Positions 1-8,501 of a stretch of 64,000 nucleotides of DNA are shown here, piece after piece. Location: NCBI RefSeq assembly GCF_026241155.1, contig NZ_JAPFGP010000001.1, positions 124,001-188,000 on the forward strand. Reading direction: 5' to 3'. Below the pieces are notes generated by a model. That model saw nothing but the letters and a program-made list of their open reading frames with translations. It ran no database searches and was not told where the DNA came from. The position numbers were made by a program, and so were the translations under genes. This DNA is from Paucibacter sp. PLA-PC-4. GTDB lineage: Bacteria; Pseudomonadota; Gammaproteobacteria; Burkholderiales; Burkholderiaceae_C. The first letter of the stretch is position 1; the number at the start of each line of letters is the position of its first letter.

Positions 1-313
1 GCACTGCCGCGATGAAGAACATGATCCACGGAATCCCTTCGATCCTGCCGCGCACCGCGCGCACCGCTATCTTGACCAGCCAATCAATGGTGCCGTTGTT
101 CTGCGCGATCGCGAACAGATAGGTGATGCCGGCCAGCGTCAGGAAGAGGTCGGCGGGGAATCCGGCGATCATGGCCTTGGCGTTCATGCCCGCCACGAAA
201 GTGCCGACGAGAAATGCGCCGACAAAGGCCAGCACCCCCATATTGATTGGCCGCACGGTGGCGATGACGAACATGGCCGCGAGCGGAAGAATCGACATCC
301 AGTGGATGTTCAT
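1..313 (-). CDS. MatC-type malonate/dicarboxylate carrier (5' part only)
   Basis: Integral membrane carrier that probably imports malonate for the adjacent decarboxylase. Only the first 104 codons lie in the window, starting at an ATG at 313 and running off the left edge. The visible part begins MNIHWMSILPLAAMFVIA and shows alternating hydrophobic stretches typical of the MatC N-terminal domain of SLC13-like permeases. A second hydrophobic stretch reads FFIAAV at the edge. It is the last gene of the mdc operon, 144 bp after mdcH on the same strand. Other bacteria use MadLM or MdcF for this step, and neither is visible here. The family call is from recall of MatC sequences; substrate is inferred from context. 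Confidence 0.75.
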   Translation of the reverse strand, partial: MNIHWMSILPLAAMFVIATVRPINMGVLAFVGAFLVGTFVAGMNAKAMIAGFPADLFLTLAGITYLFAIAQNNGTIDWLVKIAVRAVRGRIEGIPWIMFFIAAV

Positions 314-457
314 GGCTTGTCTTCTGTGGCAGCAGCTTGGCCGCTTTGGTATCGCCCGGTATCGGGGGTGCCCGGCCGCTTCAATCAAGCCGGGTGACGG
401 ACCGTTACGGCTTCAGGAGATGTTGGGAGCAAACCCGCAGACGCGCGCGCGTCGTGT

Positions 458-1366
458 TCAGGCGCTGCAGCACTGCGCGACCCAACGGCTCAGTCCCTGC
501 CTGGACCTGAACTCGTCGGCGGATCGGGCCGGGATGTCCGGATGCCGTTGGTTCCACAGCGCGGCCAAGGCCTGGCCGCCGCCGATTTCCAGCACGCAGC
601 GCGGTGCGCGCATCGCCAACTGGTCCATGCATTCGTCCCAATGCACCGTGCTGGCGATCTGTCGGGCCAGCGCGTCGCGTGCCGCATCGGTGCGCCAGAT
701 CCGCTGCGCCGTGTTGCTGAACAGAGGCCAGTGCGGCGCCTCAAACCGCACGAGGCGCAGTCGCCCGGCGAAGCCGTCTGCGGCCGGCTGCATCGCCGCG
801 GTGTGCGAGGCCACATCGACCGCCAGACGGGTGCAGCGGGCGCCGTGGCGGCCGGCCAGCGGCTCGAAATCATCGAGTGCGCGCTGCGGTCCACCCAGCA
901 CCACGCGGTCCTCGCCATTCGAGATCGCGATGGTCAGCGGTGTATCACGTAGCAGCGACAAAAGGGCTTCGCGGCCTAGGCCGCTCACGCCCATCAGTCC
1001 GCCGGGTGTCGCTCGGCTAGCGTCATTCATCAGCTCGGCCCGCTGGGCCGACAGCGCTAGGGCATCTTCGGGCGCCAGCACGCCGGCGGCGCCGAAGGCC
1101 GCCAGCTCGCCGACGCTGTAGCCGGCAACGCCTAGCGGCTCGGGCAGCTCGTCGGCCAGCTGCCTCCAGGCGGCCAGCGCCGTCGCGGTGATCAGCAGCT
1201 GTGCGTTGCGGTTGCGGCACGCCCAGGCTGGGTCGGCCATCGCTGCGCGCCAGTCAGTGATGCCCAGGCGCTCGCACAGCGCCTGGGTCAGTGCGTCAGG
1301 CACTAGCCAAGGCAGCATGCCGGCATGCTGGTGCCCCTGGCCGCTGAAGATCAGGGCCAAGCTCAT
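458..1366 (-). CDS. mdcH: Malonate decarboxylase epsilon subunit, malonyl-CoA:ACP transacylase
   Basis: Charges the malonate decarboxylase acyl carrier protein with malonyl from malonyl-CoA, which primes the catalytic cycle. At 302 aa it has the length of MdcH and the FabD fold. The N-terminal FSGQGHQHAGM oxyanion-hole region is followed by the nucleophile motif GYSVGE with Ser84, where MdcH proteins have Tyr in place of the His of FabD's GHSxG. A SHT motif around His188 supplies the catalytic histidine. The start at 1366 abuts the mdcB stop directly, so the two are probably coupled. The gene is part of the minus-strand mdc operon and is followed by the MatC-type carrier. Confidence 0.93.
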   Translation of the reverse strand: MSLALIFSGQGHQHAGMLPWLVPDALTQALCERLGITDWRAAMADPAWACRNRNAQLLITATALAAWRQLADELPEPLGVAGYSVGELAAFGAAGVLAPEDALALSAQRAELMNDASRATPGGLMGVSGLGREALLSLLRDTPLTIAISNGEDRVVLGGPQRALDDFEPLAGRHGARCTRLAVDVASHTAAMQPAADGFAGRLRLVRFEAPHWPLFSNTAQRIWRTDAARDALARQIASTVHWDECMDQLAMRAPRCVLEIGGGQALAALWNQRHPDIPARSADEFRSRQGLSRWVAQCCSA

Positions 1367-2227
1367 TCAGGCCGCGCCCAGGCGCATCATCCAGCAGCTG
1401 CTTGCCAGCATATCCGCCGCGCCGCCGGGCGAAAGCCGCCGCGCGACGAAGGCCTTGCCGATCCGTAGAGCGCGTGCCAGCCCGTCAGGCACCGCGGCGC
1501 CGCCCTGAGCGATAAAGCCGCGCGCCGCGCGCTGCGCGAACGCGAGCCCCTCGGCGCCGCCACGGTGTGCCAGATTACTGTCGTCCAGGACCGCGATGAT
1601 GTGAAACAGGGTATCGAGCTGTGCCAGCGATGGCCTCAGGCCGCGTGCCAGCGCCGCGTGCAGGGTCGGTAGCGCCACCTCGAAGACCACCGGGAAACCC
1701 GCCGCCGCCTCCTCCGAGGCACTGCGCAGACCGAGCCGGCGCGCCGCGATGCCGCCGGGCAGGGCCGAAGGCCGCGCTGCGCGCGCACGCAGTGCGGCAC
1801 CCCACTGTTCGATCAGCGTGGCGCGAACCCTCGCGGCCGTGATAGGCACGCCGGCACGCGAGGCGGCTCCGGCCGCCGCGCACAGCAAGCCGAGCTGGAA
1901 GACCGCACCGCGATGGGTGTTGATGCCTCCGGTCGCCGCCAGCATCTGCGCTTCGGCTTTGATTCCGCAGCGCTCCAGCGCAGTAAAAGGCGCGAGTTCG
2001 CTACCCAGATGTGCGATCTCGACGAAGTAGCCGCGCAGCGCCAGCAGGCTGCGCATAAAGGTCCGGGCGTCCATATCGCTGTGGCTGCCCGTGTTGCTCA
2101 GCGTGACCAGGCCCGGCTTGGGCGACAGCACGAGTTCATCCCGAAGCGCCAGCGTTGCGGACCGGCCGATCTGCGCGGGCGAGAGCAGCGGCTGTTCGTC
2201 GAAGGAGGGGTACGCCAACGGGCTCAT
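1367..2227 (-). CDS. mdcB: Triphosphoribosyl-dephospho-CoA synthase
   Basis: Makes 2'-(5''-triphosphoribosyl)-3'-dephospho-CoA from dephospho-CoA and ATP, the precursor of the MdcC prosthetic group; related to CitG. The protein is 286 aa. Near the N-terminus it has the family's conserved SPKPGLVTLSNTGSHSDMD block (about residues 35-53) and later TGGINTHRGAVF (about 110), a CitG/MdcB signature. I chose the ATG at 2227, which overlaps the mdcG stop by four bases. A longer open frame extends upstream to 2863 but runs antiparallel in frame through mdcG and is not coding. The gene sits between mdcG and mdcH, as expected for this operon. Confidence 0.93.
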   Translation of the reverse strand: MSPLAYPSFDEQPLLSPAQIGRSATLALRDELVLSPKPGLVTLSNTGSHSDMDARTFMRSLLALRGYFVEIAHLGSELAPFTALERCGIKAEAQMLAATGGINTHRGAVFQLGLLCAAAGAASRAGVPITAARVRATLIEQWGAALRARAARPSALPGGIAARRLGLRSASEEAAAGFPVVFEVALPTLHAALARGLRPSLAQLDTLFHIIAVLDDSNLAHRGGAEGLAFAQRAARGFIAQGGAAVPDGLARALRIGKAFVARRLSPGGAADMLASSCWMMRLGAA

Positions 2228-2907
2228 AACGCAGCCTCCGACATCTGCAGCCCCAGCAGCTTGTCGAGCGTTCGCAGCAGCCGGCTGCCGTCCATGGTCT
2301 TCACGAGGACGGCGCTGCAGCGCCCGGACCGCCAGGCCGCCCACTCGCGCCAGGAGACCGCGCTGTCGCCGTTGAACAGCAGCTCGCCGTCCAGGCGCAG
2401 GCCCTCGGCCTCGAAGTCGTGCAATAGCGTAGCGATCTGGTCGGCCTGCTGCGGCTCGGCCGCCGACAGCCACAGGTCGAGGTCGGAGCTGCCGTGCAGG
2501 TGACCGGCGCCGCTCAGAAACTGCCAGCCGTAGCTGCCGTAGACACGCGGGGTCGCCCCCGCCGTGCGCAGCGCGGCGCACAGGCGCTCCCAGGCGGCGC
2601 GTGCGCGGGTCGGCAGCAGGGGCGCGATCTGCGGGCCGGTCGGGAACTCGTCGAAGCACAGCACCTCGGCGCGCGGCACCTGCAGGCAGATCCGGCGCCG
2701 CTCCCAGCGCAGCGGTGCCGACAGGCCCATTGCGATCACCGTCGCGTCGGAGCCGCTGCCGCAGCGCTGCTGCGTGATCACCAGCGGCAGGCCGGCGTCG
2801 GCCCAATGGGCGAGGCAGGCCTGTTCCAATTCGTCGCGGGCCTGGCCGCGCACGGCGTCCCATCCGCCCGGCGTCAGGCGTGCAAGCTGGTGTCGATGCA
2901 AGCGCAT
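2224..2907 (-). CDS. mdcG: Phosphoribosyl-dephospho-CoA transferase (holo-MdcC synthase)
   Basis: Transfers the prosthetic group made by MdcB to the serine of apo-MdcC, giving active carrier protein. It is 227 aa. The nucleotidyltransferase-like motif is RVYGSYGWQFLSG (121-133) followed by SDLDLW (141-146), with Asp142 and Asp144 as the presumed metal ligands. N-terminal residues RHQLARLTPGGW match the start of known MdcG proteins. It lies 13 bp after mdcE and overlaps mdcB by four bases (ATGA). MdcG and MdcB occur only with carrier-protein-dependent malonate (or citrate) enzymes, so their presence confirms the biotin-independent type of malonate decarboxylase. Confidence 0.93.
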   Translation of the reverse strand: MRLHRHQLARLTPGGWDAVRGQARDELEQACLAHWADAGLPLVITQQRCGSGSDATVIAMGLSAPLRWERRRICLQVPRAEVLCFDEFPTGPQIAPLLPTRARAAWERLCAALRTAGATPRVYGSYGWQFLSGAGHLHGSSDLDLWLSAAEPQQADQIATLLHDFEAEGLRLDGELLFNGDSAVSWREWAAWRSGRCSAVLVKTMDGSRLLRTLDKLLGLQMSEAAL

Positions 2908-2920
2908 CGGCGTCTCCCGC

Positions 2921-3622
2921 TCAGGCCGCGTCCAGCACGCGCTGGATCACCGAGGCCGCCATCTGCCGTCCGCCGAGCGCGGCGCCGACTGTGGCCCGAT
3001 TGTCCTCGGTGGGCGCGTCTCGCAACGCCTGGCGCAGCGCCTCGGCGAGATCGCCCGTCCAGAGCCGGCGCACGCCGCCCATCGCGACATAGTTTTCGAC
3101 GCCCGGCGCGAACACCGGGTTGGCGACCGACAACCGCTCCAGCAGCGCCTGCGGCAGCTTCGTGACGCGCGCCATCGCCGGGATGCGCATCACGCGGATC
3201 TCGGCCTGGGGCAGCGCATCGCATGCATCTGCGATGAGGCCCGAGGTGATGAAGCCGCCTGATAGTGCCTGATCGTAGACCAAGCCCAGGACGCGGTGGC
3301 CGTGGCGGCGCGCGAAGTCGATGGTTGTACCCAGATGAGCCATCGCCCGGTTGATGCCCAGCAGCTCATCGCGTCTGCGCAGCTGCTGGCCCTGTGTGTC
3401 GATCAGCAGCAGGATGCTGCGGCCGGGGTGGCGGGTAACGGTGTCGAGGATCACGCGCGCCTGCGCCAGGGCCAGGCGTATGCCGATCGGGGCGTGGGCC
3501 GTTGTGCCGGTGATGGTGATCGCTGTACCGTCGAAGTTCACCGTGCCGTGCAGGAAGTCGCCCTCCCGTTCGATGCCGTGATCGGTGCCGAACAGCTGGC
3601 CGGCCAAGAGTTGCCAATCCAT
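2921..3622 (-). CDS. mdcE: Malonate decarboxylase gamma subunit
   Basis: With MdcD it forms the carboxy-lyase that decarboxylates malonyl-ACP to acetyl-ACP and CO2. The 233-aa protein has a crotonase/carboxyltransferase fold. Visible family features are the central block SILLLIDTQGQ (about residues 68-78), the glycine-rich SGGFITSGLIAD stretch and the C-terminal GVENYVAMGGV region. The start at 3622 lies 9 bp after the mdcD stop at 3632, consistent with co-translation. No lesion is visible. The length matches MdcE from other Proteobacteria, which are usually about 230-270 aa. Confidence 0.93.
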   Translation of the reverse strand: MDWQLLAGQLFGTDHGIEREGDFLHGTVNFDGTAITITGTTAHAPIGIRLALAQARVILDTVTRHPGRSILLLIDTQGQQLRRRDELLGINRAMAHLGTTIDFARRHGHRVLGLVYDQALSGGFITSGLIADACDALPQAEIRVMRIPAMARVTKLPQALLERLSVANPVFAPGVENYVAMGGVRRLWTGDLAEALRQALRDAPTEDNRATVGAALGGRQMAASVIQRVLDAA

Positions 3623-3631
3623 TGTGATTCC

Positions 3632-4525
3632 TTAGAGGGGAAGGGTGCGCAGGTCGCGCACGGCGGCCACCTCGAGATCGGGCACGCGGGCGGCCGCGCC
3701 GACACCCAGGCGCGTCCAAAGTATGGTGGCTTCGTCCCCGTCACAGGCCGTGTCTTCGAGCAGGGCCAGCCGGGCGGTCAGGAGCGCATGTTCGGCCTCC
3801 AGGCTGGCCAGGCTCACTGGACTCGGGGCATCGAGGGCGACGATGGAAGCGGCGCGGAACTCGGCGACATCGTCATCGACCAGCGCGTCGCAATCGCCGC
3901 TCAGCCAGCGGTGCTTGCCGCCAGTGGTGCGCCAGACCAGCGCGCGGTCGCGGGCATCGAACTCCTCGACCCCGTGCGAAGCCTCGATCACCTCGGGCCC
4001 CGACATTGCGAGCCGGCCCATATCGCTCATCACAACGCGGTCGGCGCAGCGTGCGACGATGCCCATGCCGCCGAAGCAGCCGTTGGCGCCGCCGATCAAC
4101 ATGATGACGGGGATGCCAGCCGCCCGGACATCAAGCACCGCGCGCATGACCTCCGACACCGCGATCAGGCCGGCATTAGCCTCATGTAGGCGCACGCCGC
4201 CGGACTCGGCCAGCAACAGCACCGCGTCCGGTCGGTCCCGCAGTGCGCGCTGCAGCAGGCCAACCAGCTTGGCGCCATGCACCTCGCCGACGCCGCCGCC
4301 TAAGAAGGCGCCTTCCTGGGCTGCGACGAAGACCGGCCGCCCGGCCAACTGTGCCCGGCCGATGGCCACGCCATCGTCGAAAGCCGAGGGTACCCCCAGC
4401 TGCGCCAGGTGCGGGCTGCTGAGCCGCTCGGTCGGCGGCAGCCATTCATGGAAGCTGCCCGCGTCGACCAGCTTGGCCAGGCGCTCGCGCGCCGAGCACT
4501 CGGCATAGGAGAGCGTCTGACTCAT
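3632..4525 (-). CDS. mdcD: Malonate decarboxylase beta subunit
   Basis: Partner of MdcE in the decarboxylation of malonyl-ACP. It is 297 aa from the ATG at 4525, which overlaps the mdcC stop by four bases. Upstream in-frame codons exist but run through mdcC and are rejected. The protein begins MSQTLSYAECSARER and shows the carboxyltransferase core: FVAAQEGAFLGGGVGEVHGAK (nearby residues about 86-106), then VLLLAESGGVRLHEANAGL, which carries the acyl-carrier and oxyanion contacts of this superfamily. Operon position between mdcC and mdcE is canonical. Confidence 0.93.
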   Translation of the reverse strand: MSQTLSYAECSARERLAKLVDAGSFHEWLPPTERLSSPHLAQLGVPSAFDDGVAIGRAQLAGRPVFVAAQEGAFLGGGVGEVHGAKLVGLLQRALRDRPDAVLLLAESGGVRLHEANAGLIAVSEVMRAVLDVRAAGIPVIMLIGGANGCFGGMGIVARCADRVVMSDMGRLAMSGPEVIEASHGVEEFDARDRALVWRTTGGKHRWLSGDCDALVDDDVAEFRAASIVALDAPSPVSLASLEAEHALLTARLALLEDTACDGDEATILWTRLGVGAAARVPDLEVAAVRDLRTLPL

Positions 4526-4845
4526 GGCAACAGTTCCTGCACGGCCTGGTCGAGCCGCAGGCCGACCACGGCGGGCGTCGCGCCCATATCGTTGATCGAG
4601 ACCCGCAGGCCGGCGAGCTGATGGCGGCGTTGGAAGTCGTCCAGCACCGCCGCCCAGATCGTGCCGAAGCCGCGCGCCGAGGTCTGCACCTGGATCACGC
4701 AATCCGGCCCTGCGACCGGTTCCAGCATCACCTCGAGATTGCCGGAGCCGACCACGCCGACCAGCACCGAGGCGAAGGCCGGCACGCTGCGGCTGCCGGT
4801 GAACCGGAAGTCCAGGGTTTCCAGACCGGGTGGGATGGGGCTCAT
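4522..4845 (-). CDS. mdcC: Malonate decarboxylase acyl carrier protein (delta subunit)
   Basis: Small carrier that bears the 2'-(5''-phosphoribosyl)-3'-dephospho-CoA group on which malonyl and acetyl units ride. It is 107 aa from the ATG at 4845, preceded by an AGGAGAG ribosome-binding site 7 bp upstream. The attachment motif VVGSGNLEVML puts the modified serine at residue 34, matching the VGSGDLE motif of characterised MdcC. The C-terminal half, with ATPAVVGLRLDQA, also matches the family. An in-frame extension to 4992 lacks an equally good ribosome-binding site and overlaps mdcA. Confidence 0.93.
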   Translation of the reverse strand: MSPIPPGLETLDFRFTGSRSVPAFASVLVGVVGSGNLEVMLEPVAGPDCVIQVQTSARGFGTIWAAVLDDFQRRHQLAGLRVSINDMGATPAVVGLRLDQAVQELLP

Positions 4846-4882
4846 CGCTGTCTCTCCTGAATTGCTTTGCCGTGGTGCCCGG

Positions 4883-6562
4883 TCACCAGTTGCGGAAACG
4901 CTTGGGCGGGCTGTAGAGTCCGCCCGAGGCTTTGACGATCTCGCGCATGCTGCGGGCGGCCAGCAGATTGCGGGTGGCCTGACGCGTGTCAATGCCGAGG
5001 TCTTGCGGGCGGCGGATCACGCCGCGATCGCGCAGGTTCTCGACGGCGCGCTGGTCGCGCCCCAGGCCGACCGCGGTGTAGCCGGCGACGCCGCGTATCG
5101 CCTGTTCGCGCTCCTCGTCATTGCGGCACAGCAGCAGGTTGGCGATGCCCTCTTCGGTCAGGACATGGCTCACATCCACGCCGTAGATCATGATGGGCGG
5201 CAGCGCCATGCCGGCCTGCTCCTGCAATTCCCAGGCGTCGAGCCGCTCGACGAAGGCGGGTTGCATATGCTCGCGGAAGGTCTCGACCATCTGCACCACC
5301 AGCTTCTGACCGCGCGGCGTGGCGGCTGCGCCGCTCAGGTGGCCGCGCGCCTCGCGCCCGGCCTTCAGCCAGGCCGGGCTCGCGTGGCGCCGGCCGCGGG
5401 CATCGGCGCCCATATTGGGCGCACCTCCGAAGCCGGCGATCCTGCCCAGCGTGGCGGTCGAGCTATTGCCCTGCAGATCGATCTGCAACGTGGAGCCGAT
5501 GAAGAGGTCGCAGGCGTAGTGGCCGGCGGCCTGGCAGAAGGCGCGGTTGCTGCGCAGGCTGCCGTCGGCGCCGGTGAAGAAGACATCGGAGCGGGCGCGG
5601 ATGTAGTTCTCCATGCCCAGCTCGGAGCCGAAGGAGTGGATCGACTCGACCCAGCCGGCCTCGATGGCAGGGATCAGCGCCGGGTGCGGGTTGAGCGCCC
5701 AGTGCTTGCAGATCTTGCCCTTGAGCCCCAGCGATTCGCCATAGGTCGGCAGCAGCAGCTCGATGGCCGCGGTGTCGAAGCCGATGCCGTGATTGAGCCG
5801 CTGCACGCCGTACTCGGCATAGATGCCCTTGATCGCCATCATGGCCATAAGGACCTGGATCTCGCTGATCTGGGCCGGGTCGCGGGTGAACAGCGGCTCG
5901 ATGAAATTGGGTGTCGGGGCCAGCACGACGAAATCCACCCAGTCGGCAGGCACGTCGACCCGCGGCAGCGGCCGGCCAGCAGGCATGATCTCATTGACCT
6001 GGGCGATCACGATGCCACCAGAGAAGGCCGTAGCCTCGACGATGGCCGGGGTGTCCTCGGTATTGGGACCGGTGTAGAGATTGCCCTGGGCATCGGCGGC
6101 GTGCGCCGCGATCAGCGAGACCTTGGGGGTCAGGTCGATGAAGTAGCGCGCGAACAGCTCCAGATAGGTGTGGATCGCACCGATGTTGATGCGCCCGGCG
6201 CTGACCAGCTTGGCCAGGCGTGCGCCCTGCGGTCCGGAGAAGCTGAAATCCAGGGTGCTGGCGATGCCGTTCTCGAAGATGTCCAGATGCTCGGGCAGGG
6301 CCAGCACCGACTGCACCATGTGCAGATCGTGTACCCGCTGCGGGTCCAGTTGGACCAGGGCCTTGGCCAAGAAGTCGGCCTGCTTCTGGTTGTTGCCCTC
6401 CAGGCAGACGCGGTCGCCCGGTTCGAGCACCGCCTCCAGCAGCCTGCCGATGGCCGCGCTCGCCACCCGCTTGCCCGTCAGCTCGGTTCCCAGGTCTGCG
6501 CCAGCGCGCGCGAGGCGGGCGCTGCGGTTGCGTGCTTTCGTGTCTCGGTTGATGCGGTCCAT
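4883..6562 (-). CDS. mdcA: Malonate decarboxylase alpha subunit (acetyl-ACP:malonate ACP transferase)
   Basis: Exchanges acetate for malonate on the carrier protein, giving malonyl-ACP for MdcDE and releasing the product acetate. It is 559 aa, full length for MdcA, and related to citrate lyase and CoA-transferase family I subunits. Recognisable stretches are GDRVCLEGNNQKQADFLAKA (about 49-68), the SLIAAHAADAQGNLY region and the GFGGAPNMGADARGRRHAS block near the middle, all diagnostic of MdcA. It is the first structural gene of the operon, 94 bp downstream of mdcR on the same strand. That 94-bp gap is the likely promoter for the operon. Confidence 0.95.
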   Translation of the reverse strand: MDRINRDTKARNRSARLARAGADLGTELTGKRVASAAIGRLLEAVLEPGDRVCLEGNNQKQADFLAKALVQLDPQRVHDLHMVQSVLALPEHLDIFENGIASTLDFSFSGPQGARLAKLVSAGRINIGAIHTYLELFARYFIDLTPKVSLIAAHAADAQGNLYTGPNTEDTPAIVEATAFSGGIVIAQVNEIMPAGRPLPRVDVPADWVDFVVLAPTPNFIEPLFTRDPAQISEIQVLMAMMAIKGIYAEYGVQRLNHGIGFDTAAIELLLPTYGESLGLKGKICKHWALNPHPALIPAIEAGWVESIHSFGSELGMENYIRARSDVFFTGADGSLRSNRAFCQAAGHYACDLFIGSTLQIDLQGNSSTATLGRIAGFGGAPNMGADARGRRHASPAWLKAGREARGHLSGAAATPRGQKLVVQMVETFREHMQPAFVERLDAWELQEQAGMALPPIMIYGVDVSHVLTEEGIANLLLCRNDEEREQAIRGVAGYTAVGLGRDQRAVENLRDRGVIRRPQDLGIDTRQATRNLLAARSMREIVKASGGLYSPPKRFRNW

Positions 6563-6656
6563 GGAGCTGGACGGTACGGGCTGCGCTGCCGGCGGTCAAT
6601 CAACCCGGGCGGCGAAATCTTACGGCCAGCGGAACGGTCGGCAGGCCTAGGCGAGT

Positions 6657-7571
6657 TCAGCTCGCCGGGATGCGCAGCGTGCGGCTGGCGGCCAGCAGGG
6701 CCAGCAGAGTCGGATCGCGTTCGCGGCTGCGCAGAAAGCACAGCGCGATGGACTGGCGCATCGCATAGCGCGCGTCCAGCGGAATTAGCCGAACATTGGG
6801 TGGCAGCACGCTGCGGACACGGCCGGGCAGCAGCGTGCAGCCGATGCCGCCACCGACGAGGTTCATCAGCGAGAAGATGTCATTGGTCTTCATCACCACA
6901 TGCGGCTCGAAGCCGGCCAGCCGGAAGGCGTCCATGAAGCGGCTGTAGGTCACGAATCCCTCCTGCAGGCTGACGAAGCGCTCGTCCGCGCAGTCCTCCA
7001 GTGCGACGCTGGCGAGGCCGGCGTAGGCTGAGCCCTCCGGGGCCGCGAAGTAGATGTTGTCGTCGAACAGGGCCTGGCTTTCGAGGTCCGCGCAGCCCTC
7101 GGGCTGACCGATCACGGCTGCGTCGATGCTGCCGTCGCGCAGCTTTTGCAGCAGGTCGTTGTTGGAACCCAGGATGAGCTCCGCCTGCACATCGGGCTTG
7201 CGCAGCTTGAGCGCCATGATGAGGGCCGGCACGGTGCCGCTGGTCAGCGAGTACAGCGAGCCGATGCGAATGCGCTCCGAGCCATAGCCGGCCAGCGCCC
7301 GGGTGGCGCGGACGCCCTCGTCCATGCGCTGCAAGATGTCGCGCGCCACCTCGGCCAGGGCGTGGGCGGCTTCGGTCGGCTGCAGATTGCGGCCTTCGAG
7401 CCTGAACAGCGCGCAGCGGGTGCCGGACTCCAGCGAGTGCAGCGCACGATGGACGCTGACCGCGCTGATGCCCAGCCGATCGGCGGCCCGTGCGAGGCTG
7501 CCGCTTTCAAGAAAGCTGATCAGGATCTCGAGCTTGCGAAACGTGATGTCTTCATGGATGCGAGGCAGCAT
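6657..7571 (-). CDS. mdcR: LysR-family regulator of malonate catabolism
   Basis: Probable activator of the mdc operon responding to malonate. From the ATG at 7571 the protein is 304 aa, the usual LysR length. The N-terminal winged helix-turn-helix spans about residues 9-68 (FRKLEILISFLESGSL, then AADRLGISAVSVHRALHSLE). The rest is a periplasmic-binding-protein-like effector domain. An in-frame extension to 7814 is not supported by composition. Unlike many LysR genes it is not divergent from its target: it lies immediately upstream on the same strand, so autoregulation would also affect the operon by readthrough. The MdcR assignment rests mainly on position. Confidence 0.8.
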   Translation of the reverse strand: MLPRIHEDITFRKLEILISFLESGSLARAADRLGISAVSVHRALHSLESGTRCALFRLEGRNLQPTEAAHALAEVARDILQRMDEGVRATRALAGYGSERIRIGSLYSLTSGTVPALIMALKLRKPDVQAELILGSNNDLLQKLRDGSIDAAVIGQPEGCADLESQALFDDNIYFAAPEGSAYAGLASVALEDCADERFVSLQEGFVTYSRFMDAFRLAGFEPHVVMKTNDIFSLMNLVGGGIGCTLLPGRVRSVLPPNVRLIPLDARYAMRQSIALCFLRSRERDPTLLALLAASRTLRIPAS

Positions 7572-7639
7572 GGGGCGATGATCGCATGGGCCGTGGCGGC
7601 GCCGCTTCGGCAGTCCTGCGCCTCTGAATACACTCTCAG

Positions 7640-8340
7640 CCGTCAAGTCCGGCCGTACGCGCCGGCATGGCGCAGCTGCACCAGCAGTTGCTGGCTGGCG
7701 GAGTCGAGCCAGACATCGAGCGCAGCCTCGTAGTGCCCCAGCGCCTTGCGTTGCAGATGTAGTGCGTTCTCTCACCCTGCCGGCTGGCAGTGCCAGGTCC
7801 TCGCAGCGCTGCACGACAAGGCGTCAGGTGGCGAGATCGGCGCGCAGGCCGGCAGCCGGCAGCCGGCAGGCTCAGCATGGTGCAGGGTCGGCGTGGCGCG
7901 GGGCGCGCGGGAGGCATCGCGGCCAGGTGAATCATCCAGGTCAGCCGGTCCTGCACACCTGCCGGCAGCAGCGTGGGGCTCGTTGAGTGGCTGATCAGTG
8001 CCTGCGCGCGGCGAAAATTGGTGGCCTGGCTGTCGCGGCCGCCGCGCTGCTGGGCGAAGCGCTCGGGGCCAGGCCTTACGGGTCAGAGCCGCCCTCGCTG
8101 CGCCAGCCGCGCAGCTCGCACCCTGCCAGCTCGCGCTCCAGCCGGGCCCGCAAGTGCGTGCCATCGGGCTGCCAGCTCAGATCGGCGACCGCTCTGGCCT
8201 TGCTCTGGCGCAGCTCACGGCGCCAGAGCAAGGCGGCAGCCGGCGTTGCGGCAATGAGCGGGGCGCTCGGTATCGCGGCCGGCGCTGCGCGCCGGCACGA
8301 CGATCTCTTGCTGCCGCGTCAGCATCGCACTAGCGCTAGC
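7640..8340 (-). pseudogene. Decayed gene of unknown family
   Basis: There is no intact gene between mdcR and the FAH-like gene (about 930 bp). On the minus strand, protein-like fragments appear in different frames, separated by stops. In 5'-to-3' order they are a hydrophobic LPWVAAGALALHWGAAE, then LRQSKARAVADLSWQPDG, then RRAQALISHS followed by VQDRLTWMIHLAAM, and at the end ALGHYEAALDVWLDSASQQ. This order and spacing look like one gene broken by several frameshifts. I do not recognise the family. The alternative is that the fragments are chance, so confidence is low. Confidence 0.3.
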
Positions 8341-8501
8341 GCTTGGCTGGCCGGCCTGGTGGGGCTGCGCAGGCCCGTCGTCGAGTCCGTTCAGCAGCGC
8401 CCCAGTGCAGGGCCAGCGCGCCGGCGGCGACCCACGGCAGTGGTGAGGACAGGGCGAGACATCGGACAATGCTGCTTCTTGCCCAGCAGCCGACCTATCC
8501 A

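Noticed and set aside
1367-2863. 498-codon version of the mdcB frame
   Set aside because: The upstream part runs through mdcG in another frame; MdcB homologues start at the ATG at 2227.
4661-6937. 758-codon plus-strand open frame opposite mdcA
   Set aside because: Antisense shadow of mdcA and mdcC with no recognisable domain.
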